Shown piece by piece: positions 50,573-60,100 of a stretch of DNA of 64,000 nucleotides (its first letter is position 1; each line of letters starts with the position of its first letter). The translations under genes were made by a program, and so were the position numbers. Under the pieces are notes generated by a model. That model did not search any database. It was given only the letters and a program-made list of their open reading frames with translations, and was not told the origin of the DNA. This DNA comes from Sphingomonas sp. ERG5 (lineage in GTDB: Bacteria > Pseudomonadota > Alphaproteobacteria > Sphingomonadales > Sphingomonadaceae), in contig NZ_JSXI01000063.1 of NCBI RefSeq assembly GCF_000803065.1, forward strand, positions 211,805 to 275,804, in the 5' to 3' direction.

Positions 50573-51423
50573 TATCTCTCTCCCGGATGATGCGTGCCGT
50601 TCTGTGCGGCGATGGTGCAGCCGACCGACAATCTCGTGCCGAAATGCGCCTCGACCCGGTCACCCGTCGCGACCGGATGGACGCCGGTCACGGCGCCGGT
50701 CGAAATCCATTGTCCCGGCTCGAGCGGCAAGCCGCGCCGCGCCGCCAGCGCGGCGATGAAGCGCACCGCGCCCCAGGGCCCGTCGAGCATCGTCGCGGTC
50801 GTCGCACAACCGACCTCCACGCCATTGATCGACAGCATGACCGGGATCGCATCGAGATCGGCATCCTGCCAGCCCGGCACTTCGGCGCCGACCAGCAAGC
50901 CGTTGTTATTGCCGAAATCCGATACCGTCACCGCCGGCCCCAGGTCGTTGATCGTGGGCAGCGGCGAACTGGCGATTTCGATGCCGATCGCGACACGGTC
51001 GACCAATGCGCGTGCTTCGGCGATCGTCCAGTCGGTCCTGGCCGGGTCGGGCCGGGTGCCGATACGCAGGAGGAACTCCGCCTCGGCGGCGGCAAAGCCG
51101 CCATCGATCACGGCCATCGTCACCGCATCGTCGTCATGCGTGATGATGCTGTCGGTGAAGATCGGCCCGGCGAGCCGCTCGGCGCCAAGCCGGTCGGATG
51201 CCGGCGCGTGAATTCGCCCGACCTTCCACCCGCCGACCGTATCGCCACGCAGATCGATGGCGATGCGCTGGATCTCATAGGCATCCTCGAGCGATTGCGG
51301 CTGCACGCCCGGATAATCGGCGAGCGGCCGCGCATCGCGGCGCGCGGCGACGAAACGCGCCGCGGTCGCGTGCGGCCCATCCTGAAACGTTACCGTGCCG
51401 CCTGATAAAGTGTCGCGAGTCAT
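50572..51423 (-). CDS. Fumarylacetoacetate-hydrolase-family hydratase (2-keto-4-pentenoate hydratase-like)
   Basis: This 283-residue protein resembles the MhpD/2-oxopent-4-enoate hydratase branch of the FAH superfamily. It has LEDAYEIQRIAIDLRGDTVGGWKVG, FAAAEAEFLLRIG, VAIGIEIASSPLPTINDLGP and VGCTIAAQNGTHHPGER. Glu and Asp residues in these segments could bind Mg2+. In aromatic degradation such enzymes hydrate dienoates. In this uronate operon it might act on a keto-deoxy-sugar acid, as FAH-family dehydratases do in other sugar pathways. ATG 51423 overlaps the lyase stop (ATGA). Confidence 0.78.
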   Translation of the reverse strand: MTRDTLSGGTVTFQDGPHATAARFVAARRDARPLADYPGVQPQSLEDAYEIQRIAIDLRGDTVGGWKVGRIHAPASDRLGAERLAGPIFTDSIITHDDDAVTMAVIDGGFAAAEAEFLLRIGTRPDPARTDWTIAEARALVDRVAIGIEIASSPLPTINDLGPAVTVSDFGNNNGLLVGAEVPGWQDADLDAIPVMLSINGVEVGCATTATMLDGPWGAVRFIAALAARRGLPLEPGQWISTGAVTGVHPVATGDRVEAHFGTRLSVGCTIAAQNGTHHPGER

Positions 51424-52673
51424 GCCGTCCTTCCATGATATATGCTGTCGCCGGACTCGAATTGTCTTCCGGCAAATGTCTCGGTCAGGCCCGTGGCGGG
51501 CCACAACAGGGGCTGACGGATCGGGAAATTGCGTACCACTTCCGCCACGGTCGGATCCGCATCAAGCGATTGCCACAAGGTCAGCCAGTCGGCCCGCCCC
51601 AGCGCCTCGCCGCCGAACAACAGACTTGGCTGGCGTACCGGCAGGTCGTCGAAATATTCGACATCCTTCGCATAGGGCCAGCGTGCCTTGTCGCGAATGA
51701 ACGGCGCCATGAAGCCGATCGCCTTGCCGATCCCGCGCCCATCGGCCGTGGCGAAGCGCCACAGGTCATTGTCGCGCGACAACAGGCGGCAGGCACCGGC
51801 AAGCACGTCGAGGTTGAACAGCGAATAGCTGTACGGCTTGGTCCGGGCGAGCTCGAGCGGCTGGCTGCCGTCGGGCGCGATCTGGTGCGGGATGATCGTT
51901 TCGATCAACCGCTTGCGCACCGCATCGATCACTGGCGTGTCGCCAACCAGCGACGCGAAGGCCGCGGCCTGGAGCAGCCAGCAGGTGCCGTGATTGTTGG
52001 TCTGGTCGCGCTCCTCCCGGCCCGCCGGCGAGGTGGTCAGCCAGGCGAGATAGTCGCGGAACCAGCCCTCGACGCCGGCGCGGATCGCCACATACCCCGG
52101 CGCCCCGGTGCGACGGAGCAGCTCCGCACCGCGCGCGACCTCGACGATCTGCAGCGTGTCGATGATGCCGATGGCGCGCCCGCTATTGACGCCGATGATC
52201 GCCTGGGCATGCGCCAGACTGGGCGCCATGCGCGTCGCCGGATCGACGAACCAGGCCTTGAGATGCGCCACCGCGTGCTGCGCGTAACGCGAATCCTTCG
52301 ACAACGCCCAGGCGGCAGCCAGCGCGGGCATCTCGACCCCGAAGCGGATCAGCGCATCGCGGTGGCCGTCGAATTTGGTCGGATTGGAGAAGCCGTCACG
52401 GCGCACATAGGGCCCCGAGGGATTGGCGGGATCGGGCCACCAATAATCGCCCTCGGAATAATAATCGTGGCGGGTCCCCGGACTGCGCGGCGCGGGAATG
52501 GCGGCGATCGTGCGCGGTGCGTGCGCGAGGAATGCCGACCCGGCGCGCATCACGCGCGTCCGCTCGATCGCGGCCAGATCGACCGGCGCGGACGCGGCGC
52601 CCGCCCTGCCCGCCGCCGCGTTCGACAAGACCAGGCACGCCGTGCCGATCAGCAGGTCGCGCCGCCCGATCAT
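51420..52673 (-). CDS. Alginate-lyase-family polysaccharide lyase (exported, copy 1)
   Basis: This 417-residue protein has a twin-arginine-like signal (MIGRRDLLIGTACLVLS). An (alpha/alpha) toroid lyase domain follows with the alginate-lyase family (PF05426-like) marks HDYYSEGDYWWPDPANPSGPYVRRDG, TNNHGTCW and RTKPYSYSLFNLDVL. The Asn-Asn-His and Tyr residues are the usual catalytic elements, giving beta-elimination of uronate polymers. Relatives cleave alginate or glucuronan; the polymer here is unknown. ATG 52673 overlaps the epimerase stop (ATGA). It is a paralogue of the lyase at 53824-55089. Confidence 0.83.
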   Translation of the reverse strand: MIGRRDLLIGTACLVLSNAAAGRAGAASAPVDLAAIERTRVMRAGSAFLAHAPRTIAAIPAPRSPGTRHDYYSEGDYWWPDPANPSGPYVRRDGFSNPTKFDGHRDALIRFGVEMPALAAAWALSKDSRYAQHAVAHLKAWFVDPATRMAPSLAHAQAIIGVNSGRAIGIIDTLQIVEVARGAELLRRTGAPGYVAIRAGVEGWFRDYLAWLTTSPAGREERDQTNNHGTCWLLQAAAFASLVGDTPVIDAVRKRLIETIIPHQIAPDGSQPLELARTKPYSYSLFNLDVLAGACRLLSRDNDLWRFATADGRGIGKAIGFMAPFIRDKARWPYAKDVEYFDDLPVRQPSLLFGGEALGRADWLTLWQSLDADPTVAEVVRNFPIRQPLLWPATGLTETFAGRQFESGDSIYHGRTA

Positions 52674-53824
52674 GCCGCGTTTCCCGCATCGCACGGTGTC
52701 GGGCGGCCTGCCGCGAACGCCCATTGCGTGTGCCAGCGCAGCGGATGGCCGGGCGACACGCGCGTGCTGGGGAACGCGGCGATCCAGGGGCTATCGGGGA
52801 AATGCTGCGGTTCGAGCGCGATGCCGCCATGGCGCGCCAGCGGCCGGCCCGCGGCATCCCTGTCGGTGCCGTCGAGCGCGTTGGCGGTATAGACCTGCAT
52901 GCCGGGTTCGGTGGTCGAGACGGTCAGCATGCGACCGGACGTCGCGTCACTCAGCTGCGCCGTGCCGCCGCGATCGAGCACCAGCATATGATCGAGCCCT
53001 TCGGCGATCAGCGGCTCGGTGGAGTGCAGCGACGGGCCGAGCGGCCTTGCCTTGACGAAGTCGAGCGGCCCCCTGGCGACCAGTGGCAAAACACCGGTCG
53101 GCAAGCGCCGCGTGTCGGTGGCGACCCAGCGCCGCGCATCGACCGCCAGGCTATGACACGCAACGCTGCCGCCACCCGTCAGGTTGAAATAGCTGTGATT
53201 GGTCAGGTTCGCGACGGTCGGCCGATCCGCTGTCGCGGAAATGTCGAGGGTCAGGACATTGGCGTCGCGCGCCAGGCTGTAGCGCGCGGTCACATCGAGC
53301 GCGCCGGGGAAGCCCTGCTCGCCGGCCTTGCTGTGATGGACCAGTGCGACTCCGACCGCCCGGCGCGTCTCGAAAGCCCGGCCGCGCCACACCGCATGGT
53401 CGAAGCCCGGATCGCCGCCATGCAATGTCACGCCCAGGGCATTGGCGGCGAGCGGATAGGTCTTGCCGTCGACCAGCGCCGCGCCGCGCAACCGCCCGGC
53501 ATAGCGACCGACGATCGCGCCATAACGGCGGCGGCTGGCGACGAATCCCGCCAGATCGCCGGGCGCAAGCACGACATTCTCAGCCTTGCCCGCCCGGTCC
53601 GGCACGCTGATCCGCGCGATCGCCGCACCGTAATCGATGATCTCGACCGTCATGCCGCGCGCATTGGTCAGCGTGTGGCGCTGCACCGCGCGGCCATCGG
53701 CGAGCGTGCCATACAGCGCGGTCGAGACGGTAGCGCGCGGCGCCGCCGCACCGGTCAGCAGACCGAGCATCGGCACAAGCACCAGCAGCAATCGTTTCCG
53801 GGGAGGAAAGCGGCGTTTCGTCAT
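52670..53824 (-). CDS. galM: Aldose 1-epimerase (galactose mutarotase-like), exported
   Basis: This 384-residue protein has a signal peptide (about 1-28, VPMLGLLTGAAAPRA) and a mutarotase domain: VEIIDYGAAIARISVPDRAG, VGRYAGRL, VTLHGGDPGFDHAVW, NLTNHSYFNL and the glutamate in GIALEPQHFPDSP. His in the NHSYFNL motif and that Glu are the likely acid/base pair. It interconverts anomers of sugars, presumably those released in the periplasm by the neighbouring lyases and glycosidases. ATG 53824 overlaps the upstream lyase stop (TGATG). Confidence 0.88.
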   Translation of the reverse strand: MTKRRFPPRKRLLLVLVPMLGLLTGAAAPRATVSTALYGTLADGRAVQRHTLTNARGMTVEIIDYGAAIARISVPDRAGKAENVVLAPGDLAGFVASRRRYGAIVGRYAGRLRGAALVDGKTYPLAANALGVTLHGGDPGFDHAVWRGRAFETRRAVGVALVHHSKAGEQGFPGALDVTARYSLARDANVLTLDISATADRPTVANLTNHSYFNLTGGGSVACHSLAVDARRWVATDTRRLPTGVLPLVARGPLDFVKARPLGPSLHSTEPLIAEGLDHMLVLDRGGTAQLSDATSGRMLTVSTTEPGMQVYTANALDGTDRDAAGRPLARHGGIALEPQHFPDSPWIAAFPSTRVSPGHPLRWHTQWAFAAGRPTPCDAGNAA

Positions 53825-55089
53825 CACCGTGTGTCGGTACGATAGAATAAAGCGAGCGTGCCTTCGCCCGAACGCGGATAGCGCCCCGGCCCCCAGGCCC
53901 AGTCGGCACGAGTCAGCAGCGCGTCCAGCTCGCCCGCCGGCCAGCGCATTTCCTTGTAGCGCCAGGCTGCCGGCTGGCCGCGATAGGCACTGAGAAAATC
54001 GGTCGCCTTGCGCAGGCCCCGCCCCTTGTCGTCGGCATAGTTCCACAGATCGAGATCGAGACAGGCCGCGATCTCCGCCACGTCATAGGCCGGCTCAAGC
54101 GCATAGATCGAATAATGGAAGCTGCGCGTCCGGGTCAGTTCGGCCGGCAGCGAGCCGGAGGGATCGAACTGCACCGCGATGCGGCGCCTGGGGAAGTCCT
54201 CCACCGTCTTCCGCGCAATCTCCGGGCGGCGCGCGAACAGCGCATAGTGGGTGAGCTGCGCATCGAACCACATGCCGTGATTGTTCTTCGCCGCCTGCTC
54301 CTCACGGCCCGTGGGGCTTTTCAGCATCCAGTCGATATAGCGGCCGAACCACGCCTCCAGCGCCTTGTTCTCCGCGTCGCTCAGCGCGCCCGATGGACCG
54401 ATCAGTCCGACCGCGTCGATCACTGGCTGAAATGCGCTGGTATCGAGCACGCCTTCGGCCCGGCCATTCTCCCGGCCCGGCACCGCCTGGGCGAATGTCG
54501 CATTGGGGTTCATCGCCGTCGCGGGATCGAGGAACCAGGTGCGGATGACCTGCGCGGCCTTGTCGGCATATTTGCGCTCGCCGCTATAATAATAAGCAAG
54601 CGACAGCGTCTCGGCATCGCTGCTCATCCGCCCGATCGCGGTGCGGTCGTACGATCTGGTGTCGCGCTTCGGATTCACTTCGCCGTCGCGGCGGATATAG
54701 GGGCCGGAGGGATTGGCCGGATCGGGCCACCAATAGGGGGCGATGCTGAGATAATCGTGGCGGTCGCCGGACAGGGGAATGGTGGTCTTGTCCATCACCG
54801 ATCCGGGCTTGCGCTTCAGTGCGACGTCGGCCCGCTCGATCAGCGCGGCATAGGCTTTCGCCACCACCGGGTCGCTGTCGCGCGCCGCCTTGATCGCGAG
54901 CAGCTGGTCGGGCTTGAGATAGAAAGTGCGGCGTCCGCCGAATGCCGCGGCATATCCTTCCTCCGCGCGGCACACCGATGGCTTGGCGGGTGCACGCAAG
55001 GAAAAATCCGCCGCTGCCGAAGGAACCCCTCCGACAGCGGCGAAAACGGCAAGAGCGGGGAGAAGACTCGCCCTGCCGACCGGGTTCAC
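53824..55089 (-). CDS. Alginate-lyase-family polysaccharide lyase (exported, copy 2)
   Basis: This 421-residue protein has a signal peptide (to about residue 27, PSAAADF). The lyase features are RHDYLSIAPYWWPDPANPSGPYIRRDG, FDPSGSLPAELTRTRSFHYSIYALEP and AKNNHGMWFDAQLTHYALF. It shares the same domain architecture as copy 1 but is clearly divergent, so the two may attack different linkages or chain lengths. GTG 55089 overlaps the TonB receptor stop. Substrate specificity cannot be read from the sequence. Confidence 0.85.
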   Translation of the reverse strand: MNPVGRASLLPALAVFAAVGGVPSAAADFSLRAPAKPSVCRAEEGYAAAFGGRRTFYLKPDQLLAIKAARDSDPVVAKAYAALIERADVALKRKPGSVMDKTTIPLSGDRHDYLSIAPYWWPDPANPSGPYIRRDGEVNPKRDTRSYDRTAIGRMSSDAETLSLAYYYSGERKYADKAAQVIRTWFLDPATAMNPNATFAQAVPGRENGRAEGVLDTSAFQPVIDAVGLIGPSGALSDAENKALEAWFGRYIDWMLKSPTGREEQAAKNNHGMWFDAQLTHYALFARRPEIARKTVEDFPRRRIAVQFDPSGSLPAELTRTRSFHYSIYALEPAYDVAEIAACLDLDLWNYADDKGRGLRKATDFLSAYRGQPAAWRYKEMRWPAGELDALLTRADWAWGPGRYPRSGEGTLALFYRTDTR

Positions 55090-58000
55090 ATGCGCACCCG
55101 GAAACCGAGGAAATATTGCGGCCCGCTGTTGCTGACCTCGGCGATGCTGTCGTACCCGCCCTTGTAGAACACGTCCTTGGTGCCCGTGACGTTGAGCGCC
55201 TGCGCTTTCAGCTGGATGTTCCTGGTCAGATTATACTGTGCCGAAAGGTTGATATAATCCGCCCCGCGCACCTCGCGATTGGTGCCGCCATTGGGTTTGA
55301 AATAGGATGAGCGGTAGCGATAGGACGCGCGCAGCGACGCACCCCATTTCTCGAAATAGACCGAGCCGCTGGCGGTGAATTTCGACAGCCCGATCAGGTT
55401 CGACGGATCGAGTTCGTTCGCCAGCGTCGAGGTGTCGGGGAATTCGAAATCGGCAAAGGCGCGGTTCGCCGACGCGGTGACGCCGAACCCGTCGAGCGGC
55501 GACGGTAGCCAGGTGAAAGCGTGGTTCGCCGTCACTTCGACGCCATAGAGATGGCGTGTATTGAGGTCGTTGGCAGGGGCGACGGGGTTGATGATCAGGT
55601 TCCGTGTCTCGCGCGGACCGGGAGGGCTGCCCGGTATCTGCGTTTGCGTCGTCACCGTGATCGGCGTCGGGATCGGCGTCGATGCGCCGATGACAGCGCC
55701 GGTCACCCATTTGTAATAGCCGGCAACCGCCAGCAGCGTGTCCTTCGACGCATAGAGTTCGATCGAGGCGTCCGCATTCCACGCGCGCAACGGTTTCAGG
55801 TTCGGATTGCCCGTGGTGGCGTTGAGGACGATGTTGTCGGCGCCGGGAACGGAGCTCGTTTGCGGCGTGATCGTGATCCCCGCACCGAAGCTCTCGATTC
55901 CCGAACGCGCAATCGCGCGATAGCCGGCAAGACGCAGCTTCACCTTGTCGGTCAGATCAAAGGCGATGTTCGCGCTGGGCAGCAGATATTGGTAGCGCCC
56001 CTTTGCGGTGTTCGATGACACGGTGCCGAGCGAATCCGTCGCCACGACGTAATTGTCGGCATTGGGATCGATGGTGATCAGATATGGCTGACGATAGCCG
56101 ATCGAGGTAATGTCGGTGCGGACATACCGCAGACCGATATTGCCGCTAAAGGGTATGCTGCCGGCATTCGAGCGGAAGTTCGCCATTGCGTATGCGGCGT
56201 AGATCCGCTCCCGCACATTGATGTCGCTCGGGTCGCGGCCATCGGCGGGATAGGCCAGCGCATCGTCGCTGCCGGCAAAGGCCCGGAACAGGCAATCATT
56301 ATCGAACGTCGCCCAATTGGTCAGGTTGGTGCCCTGTCCGGACATGTAGGACGTGGTGGTGAAGGGTGCGCGGCAATTCTGATTGGCCGCGGTGATGCGT
56401 GCCGCGACATCGGGGGCGAGGCCGGGAATGACGTTGAGATCGGAGTTGCGGGCATTGTCGTTGGTGCGATCATGGTTGGACACCCGCGCACCGACTTTGA
56501 CGGAGGTCAGAAAGCCGTCGAGTTCGCGCGCCGCGTCGAACCGGCCGGCCCAGATCTCGTCCTTGCGATCGGTGACGAAGCGGTTGCGCGCATATACCGA
56601 ACTATTGCCGACCGAGAGGAAATTGGCCGGGTTGGTCACGTCGAAATTCTCGAACGTGACGTTCGGCACGACATTGTCGCCGACATAGGTCAGCGTATAG
56701 CCGACGCGACCGGTCGAGCGCATGCGCGTCGCCTTTTGCGTCTCGGTGCGACGCGAGCGCGAATAGGAACCATCGGCGCTGATCGTCCAGCGATCGGGCG
56801 TCCAGGTGAAGCTCAGTCCACCACCGAGATACTCCTCGTTGCGCTGGCGCTTCTCGAGCTGGTTCTCGATATTCGAATTGCCGCGATAACTGATCAGCGC
56901 GCCTTTCGAATAGCCGTTGCTGCCAGTGCCGATGATCAGCGGCTGGACGCCGCGCAGCCCTTCGGCGATCGACAGGACGTTGCGGTCCTCCAGGCTGTCG
57001 CGCTTGGAATATTGCCCGTCGAAGGAGATTTCGAGATCAGGCGACGGACGCCATTGCAACGCGCCGATGATCGCATCACGCACCTCGGCGGTCTTCTGGG
57101 TGCGGAAACTGCGCGAGGAATTGGCGTAATAGTTCTGCCCGCGCGTTTCGCCAACGGTCGTGCCGGAAACGACACGCGGGCCGGTCCCGCTCGCGCAATT
57201 CTGATTCGACCCGGCCGCTGTCTGGTTACCCGACAAAACGAACGGGTTGTTGGCTGAGGTATTGCACAGCTGGAAGCTCGAATTGGCGTTGTAATAATCC
57301 TCCGGCGCGCTGGTGTCCTGGCGCTGATAACCGATGCTGATGCCGATATCGCCGATGCCGGTCTTGAACACGTCATTGTAGGAGATGTTCGCGCGGTAAC
57401 CGATGCCGCTATGCTGATAGACGTCATTGTCCTTGGGCTGATAATCGGCACGGAACTCGGCCTGGATACGGCGCTTGCCATAGTCGAGCGGCTTCAGGCT
57501 GCGCAGCTCGATCACGCCGCCGACGCCGCCTTCCAGGAAGTCGGCCTGCTGCGTCTTGTAGACCAGCACGCCATTGACCAGTTCGGAGGGGAATTGCTGA
57601 AACGCGACCGAGCGGTCGGGGCCGGCGGTAGACACTTCGCGCCCATTGAAGGTCGAGAAGCTGAGCGTCGGCCCAAGCCCCCGCACCGACAGTTCATTGG
57701 CATTGCCCTTGAAGCGATCGGCCGTCACTCCGGTGATACGCTCGAGCGTATCGCCAACCGAATTGTCCGGGGTCGCGCCGATCTCGTCACTGACCAGGCC
57801 ATCGACGATTACTGAGGAATCGCGCTTCAGACTGATCGACGAACGCTGCGTGGCGCGGGCGCCCGTGACGATGATGTCGTCATTGGTCCCTTCCTCCGCA
57901 GCGATGTCGGCGGTGTCGGCCGGCGGAATGGGTTGGTCCTGAATTGGATCGGGGACCGGATCAGTCGCTGCGCCCGCGAGCAGTACTTCAGTGCCAAGCG

Positions 58001-58109
58001 TCGACCCCAGGTCGGCAGCCGATGCGGTGAGTGGCGACACGCCGATTCCGGCGACCGAGGCCAGCAGGATCGCGCGTATCATATGACGGCGCCTCGTCGT
58101 GTCGGTCAT
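55086..58109 (-). CDS. TonB-dependent receptor of the polysaccharide locus
   Basis: This 1007-residue receptor has a signal peptide (residues about 10-31, VSPLTASAAD), a linker, and the TonB box-like DDIIVTGARA. The plug contains SISLKRDSSVIVDGLVSDEIGATPDNSVGDTLERITGV and a short LGPTLSFSTFNGREVSTAGPDRSVAFQQFPSELVNGVLVYK segment typical of carbohydrate receptors. The barrel ends FLGFRVRM. It would import uronate-containing oligosaccharides. A palindrome at 58157-58170 and a second site near 58222 lie upstream. It heads the second transcription unit of the locus. Confidence 0.92.
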   Translation of the reverse strand: MTDTTRRRHMIRAILLASVAGIGVSPLTASAADLGSTLGTEVLLAGAATDPVPDPIQDQPIPPADTADIAAEEGTNDDIIVTGARATQRSSISLKRDSSVIVDGLVSDEIGATPDNSVGDTLERITGVTADRFKGNANELSVRGLGPTLSFSTFNGREVSTAGPDRSVAFQQFPSELVNGVLVYKTQQADFLEGGVGGVIELRSLKPLDYGKRRIQAEFRADYQPKDNDVYQHSGIGYRANISYNDVFKTGIGDIGISIGYQRQDTSAPEDYYNANSSFQLCNTSANNPFVLSGNQTAAGSNQNCASGTGPRVVSGTTVGETRGQNYYANSSRSFRTQKTAEVRDAIIGALQWRPSPDLEISFDGQYSKRDSLEDRNVLSIAEGLRGVQPLIIGTGSNGYSKGALISYRGNSNIENQLEKRQRNEEYLGGGLSFTWTPDRWTISADGSYSRSRRTETQKATRMRSTGRVGYTLTYVGDNVVPNVTFENFDVTNPANFLSVGNSSVYARNRFVTDRKDEIWAGRFDAARELDGFLTSVKVGARVSNHDRTNDNARNSDLNVIPGLAPDVAARITAANQNCRAPFTTTSYMSGQGTNLTNWATFDNDCLFRAFAGSDDALAYPADGRDPSDINVRERIYAAYAMANFRSNAGSIPFSGNIGLRYVRTDITSIGYRQPYLITIDPNADNYVVATDSLGTVSSNTAKGRYQYLLPSANIAFDLTDKVKLRLAGYRAIARSGIESFGAGITITPQTSSVPGADNIVLNATTGNPNLKPLRAWNADASIELYASKDTLLAVAGYYKWVTGAVIGASTPIPTPITVTTQTQIPGSPPGPRETRNLIINPVAPANDLNTRHLYGVEVTANHAFTWLPSPLDGFGVTASANRAFADFEFPDTSTLANELDPSNLIGLSKFTASGSVYFEKWGASLRASYRYRSSYFKPNGGTNREVRGADYINLSAQYNLTRNIQLKAQALNVTGTKDVFYKGGYDSIAEVSNSGPQYFLGFRVRM

Positions 58110-58156
58110 GTAATCCTCCCCATTTCGTCAGCGCCCCGGTGCGCCTACGACCCGAT

Positions 58157-58235
58157 TGTCACCGGTGTCATTGATGGGTGAAACTAGTCGCGTCATGAGC
58201 AGTGTCAATCCCGATTTCGAGAGTTGTATGACAAT
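58157..58235. promoter_or_regulatory. Candidate operators upstream of the TonB receptor
   Basis: TGTCACCGGTGTCA (58157-58170) is the reverse complement, with one change, of the site at 63753-63766. AGTTGTATGACAAT (58222-58235) closely matches AGTTGTACGACAACT at 63802-63816. The second lies inside the 3' end of the preceding gene. The first looks like a LacI-family operator and the second like a GntR-family one. Confidence 0.55.
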
Positions 58236-60100
58236 GTCCAGCTTGACGTGAGAGTTTTGGGAGATGATCCGCTCGCGGAATCCACGGTTTTCCCGCACCG
58301 GACGAGCGTGTTGAACGGGCCTGTCGGGGCGCGATAAGGCTCGGCATCGATCGGCGTCACGGCACAGTCGCCCAGCCCTTGCGTCGCGAATCCCGACACC
58401 TCGCCCGAGCCGAATCGAATCCAGGTCCCGTGCTGCGTCGCCCCGCGCGAGAAGCTGGCGAATTCCAGATCGATCCGCGCGATCCCGACCAAGGGTTTGG
58501 CGGTGATCGTGTCGCTGCGCGTGATCTCGCCCGGCGCCAGCACATAGCGCGTCACGATCGTCACGCGCGGGTCGGCCTTGGCGTTGGGTGCGCCCATCAG
58601 GTCGAGCGCGTCCTGACGCCAGCTCACCTCGGTCACTGCACCGCGACGCTTGACCGTTACGCCCTTGAAGTAAGCAAGCGGCATCAGCACGCTGCCGTCG
58701 CTGAGCGTGATGCGCGGCACGAGATGGGGATAAGCCGCGTCGGCCGATCCCTGCAGCATGCCCGGCGAGAAGGGCACCGGAAAATAGGGGTTGTGCATAT
58801 GCTGCCCCTCGGCGCCATTGATGATCGGCAAGCCGATGACCTGCCCGCCGTCGCGCACCGTGACCAGCGCACGGTCATGATCGCCACGCGCGAACCAGGT
58901 GGTGGTGATGCGCGGCAGCGCCTTCAGCCAACGGGCATAATCGGCACTTGCCGGTGCCTTGCCGCGATAGCCAAGGCTGTTCCAGATCGCGTCGGTGTAG
59001 AGATACTGGCGCGCGAGGCTGAGATTCTCGCCGAAGATGCGATGCTTGCCGCGATAGGCGTCAGTGCGCCGGCCTTGCCCCCACATATCGACCGATCCAC
59101 TGGCCGGATCGACCCAGAAATCCATATAGCGCGCGGCAATCCGGCTGGAGAAAGCATAGGCCATACGCTCCTCCTGCGGCCTCAGCACTTTCAGCCGTGC
59201 GGCGGCGGTCAGCACTTCGAGGAACGCGGTTTCGCCATAGGGGCCAATGCTGCGGCCATATTCGAACCCTTCGCCCTCCAGATTGAAACGCGGCAGCATC
59301 AGGTCGATCGAACGCCGTAGCCAGCCTTTGACCTCAGCCGTCGGGGTCATGCCGGTTTCGACCAGCCGCTGGGCGATCTCGCCGATCAGCAGCACGCTGT
59401 AACGGTCGAAGCGGCCTTCACCCTCGGTCTCGTCGGCAAAGCCATATTTGCCCGAATAACGACGATAATGATCGAGCGTCTTGGCCAGTAGCGCATCGCT
59501 GCCGCTGGCATCTTCCCAGCCAAGCAGGAAGCGCAGCCGCGCGACGCTGAACGCGACGCCGAAATAATTGTTGGGCAGGTCGATCAGCGTCAAATTGGGC
59601 CGCACGAAGCGATGCCAGTCGAGCTTCACACGCAATTTGGCGAGTGTCGCGGGCCGCACCGCGCGGTCGAGCAACCCGGCTTCCTTCAGCTGGTGCAGCG
59701 CCGACATGTAATAATACATGCCCCAGGTGTCGTTGGTATCGTCGACCGTCAGATCGGCGATGTCGGCAAAATCGGCGAGACGCTGCGCGAGGCGCGGATC
59801 GTCCTTGGGCAATTCGAGCAGCCGGTAGGACATGGCGATGGCGATCTTGCCGGGCAGGAACTTGTCGCCACTTTCGAAGACCTTGACCCCGCCCAGGGTC
59901 ATGGCGCGCTTCTCCTTCAGCAGCTGCGCGAGCAGTTCTTCAAGCTGCGGCATCAGGCGCCTATCGACCGTGTCGTGCATTGGCGGCGCGGTGAGATAGG
60001 TCGGGCCATGCGGCTGATCCGCCCAGCGATCCGGACTGGGTGCTGGAGCCGCCGCGACCAACATCGGCAAGGCGAGCGCCATCAAAAATGCCTGGCGCAT
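58205..60100 (-). CDS. Exported (alpha/alpha)-toroid protein, possible polysaccharide lyase
   Basis: This protein of about 631 residues has a signal peptide (to about 19, LVAAAPAP). A helical N-terminal half (about 40-330) has NNYFGVAFSVARLRFLLGW and GEGFEYGRSIGPYGETAFLEVLTAAA. The C-terminal half is a beta-rich domain with LVTVRDGGQVIGLPIINGAEGQHMHNPYFPVPFSPGM. This alpha-toroid plus beta-sandwich layout matches heparinase/PL8-like lyases, but I do not recognise the exact family. Start ATG 60100 overlaps the GH105 stop (TGATG), with an in-frame GTG at 60103. Function is inferred from operon context. Confidence 0.6.
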   Translation of the reverse strand: MRQAFLMALALPMLVAAAPAPSPDRWADQPHGPTYLTAPPMHDTVDRRLMPQLEELLAQLLKEKRAMTLGGVKVFESGDKFLPGKIAIAMSYRLLELPKDDPRLAQRLADFADIADLTVDDTNDTWGMYYYMSALHQLKEAGLLDRAVRPATLAKLRVKLDWHRFVRPNLTLIDLPNNYFGVAFSVARLRFLLGWEDASGSDALLAKTLDHYRRYSGKYGFADETEGEGRFDRYSVLLIGEIAQRLVETGMTPTAEVKGWLRRSIDLMLPRFNLEGEGFEYGRSIGPYGETAFLEVLTAAARLKVLRPQEERMAYAFSSRIAARYMDFWVDPASGSVDMWGQGRRTDAYRGKHRIFGENLSLARQYLYTDAIWNSLGYRGKAPASADYARWLKALPRITTTWFARGDHDRALVTVRDGGQVIGLPIINGAEGQHMHNPYFPVPFSPGMLQGSADAAYPHLVPRITLSDGSVLMPLAYFKGVTVKRRGAVTEVSWRQDALDLMGAPNAKADPRVTIVTRYVLAPGEITRSDTITAKPLVGIARIDLEFASFSRGATQHGTWIRFGSGEVSGFATQGLGDCAVTPIDAEPYRAPTGPFNTLVRCGKTVDSASGSSPKTLTSSWTLSYNSRNRD

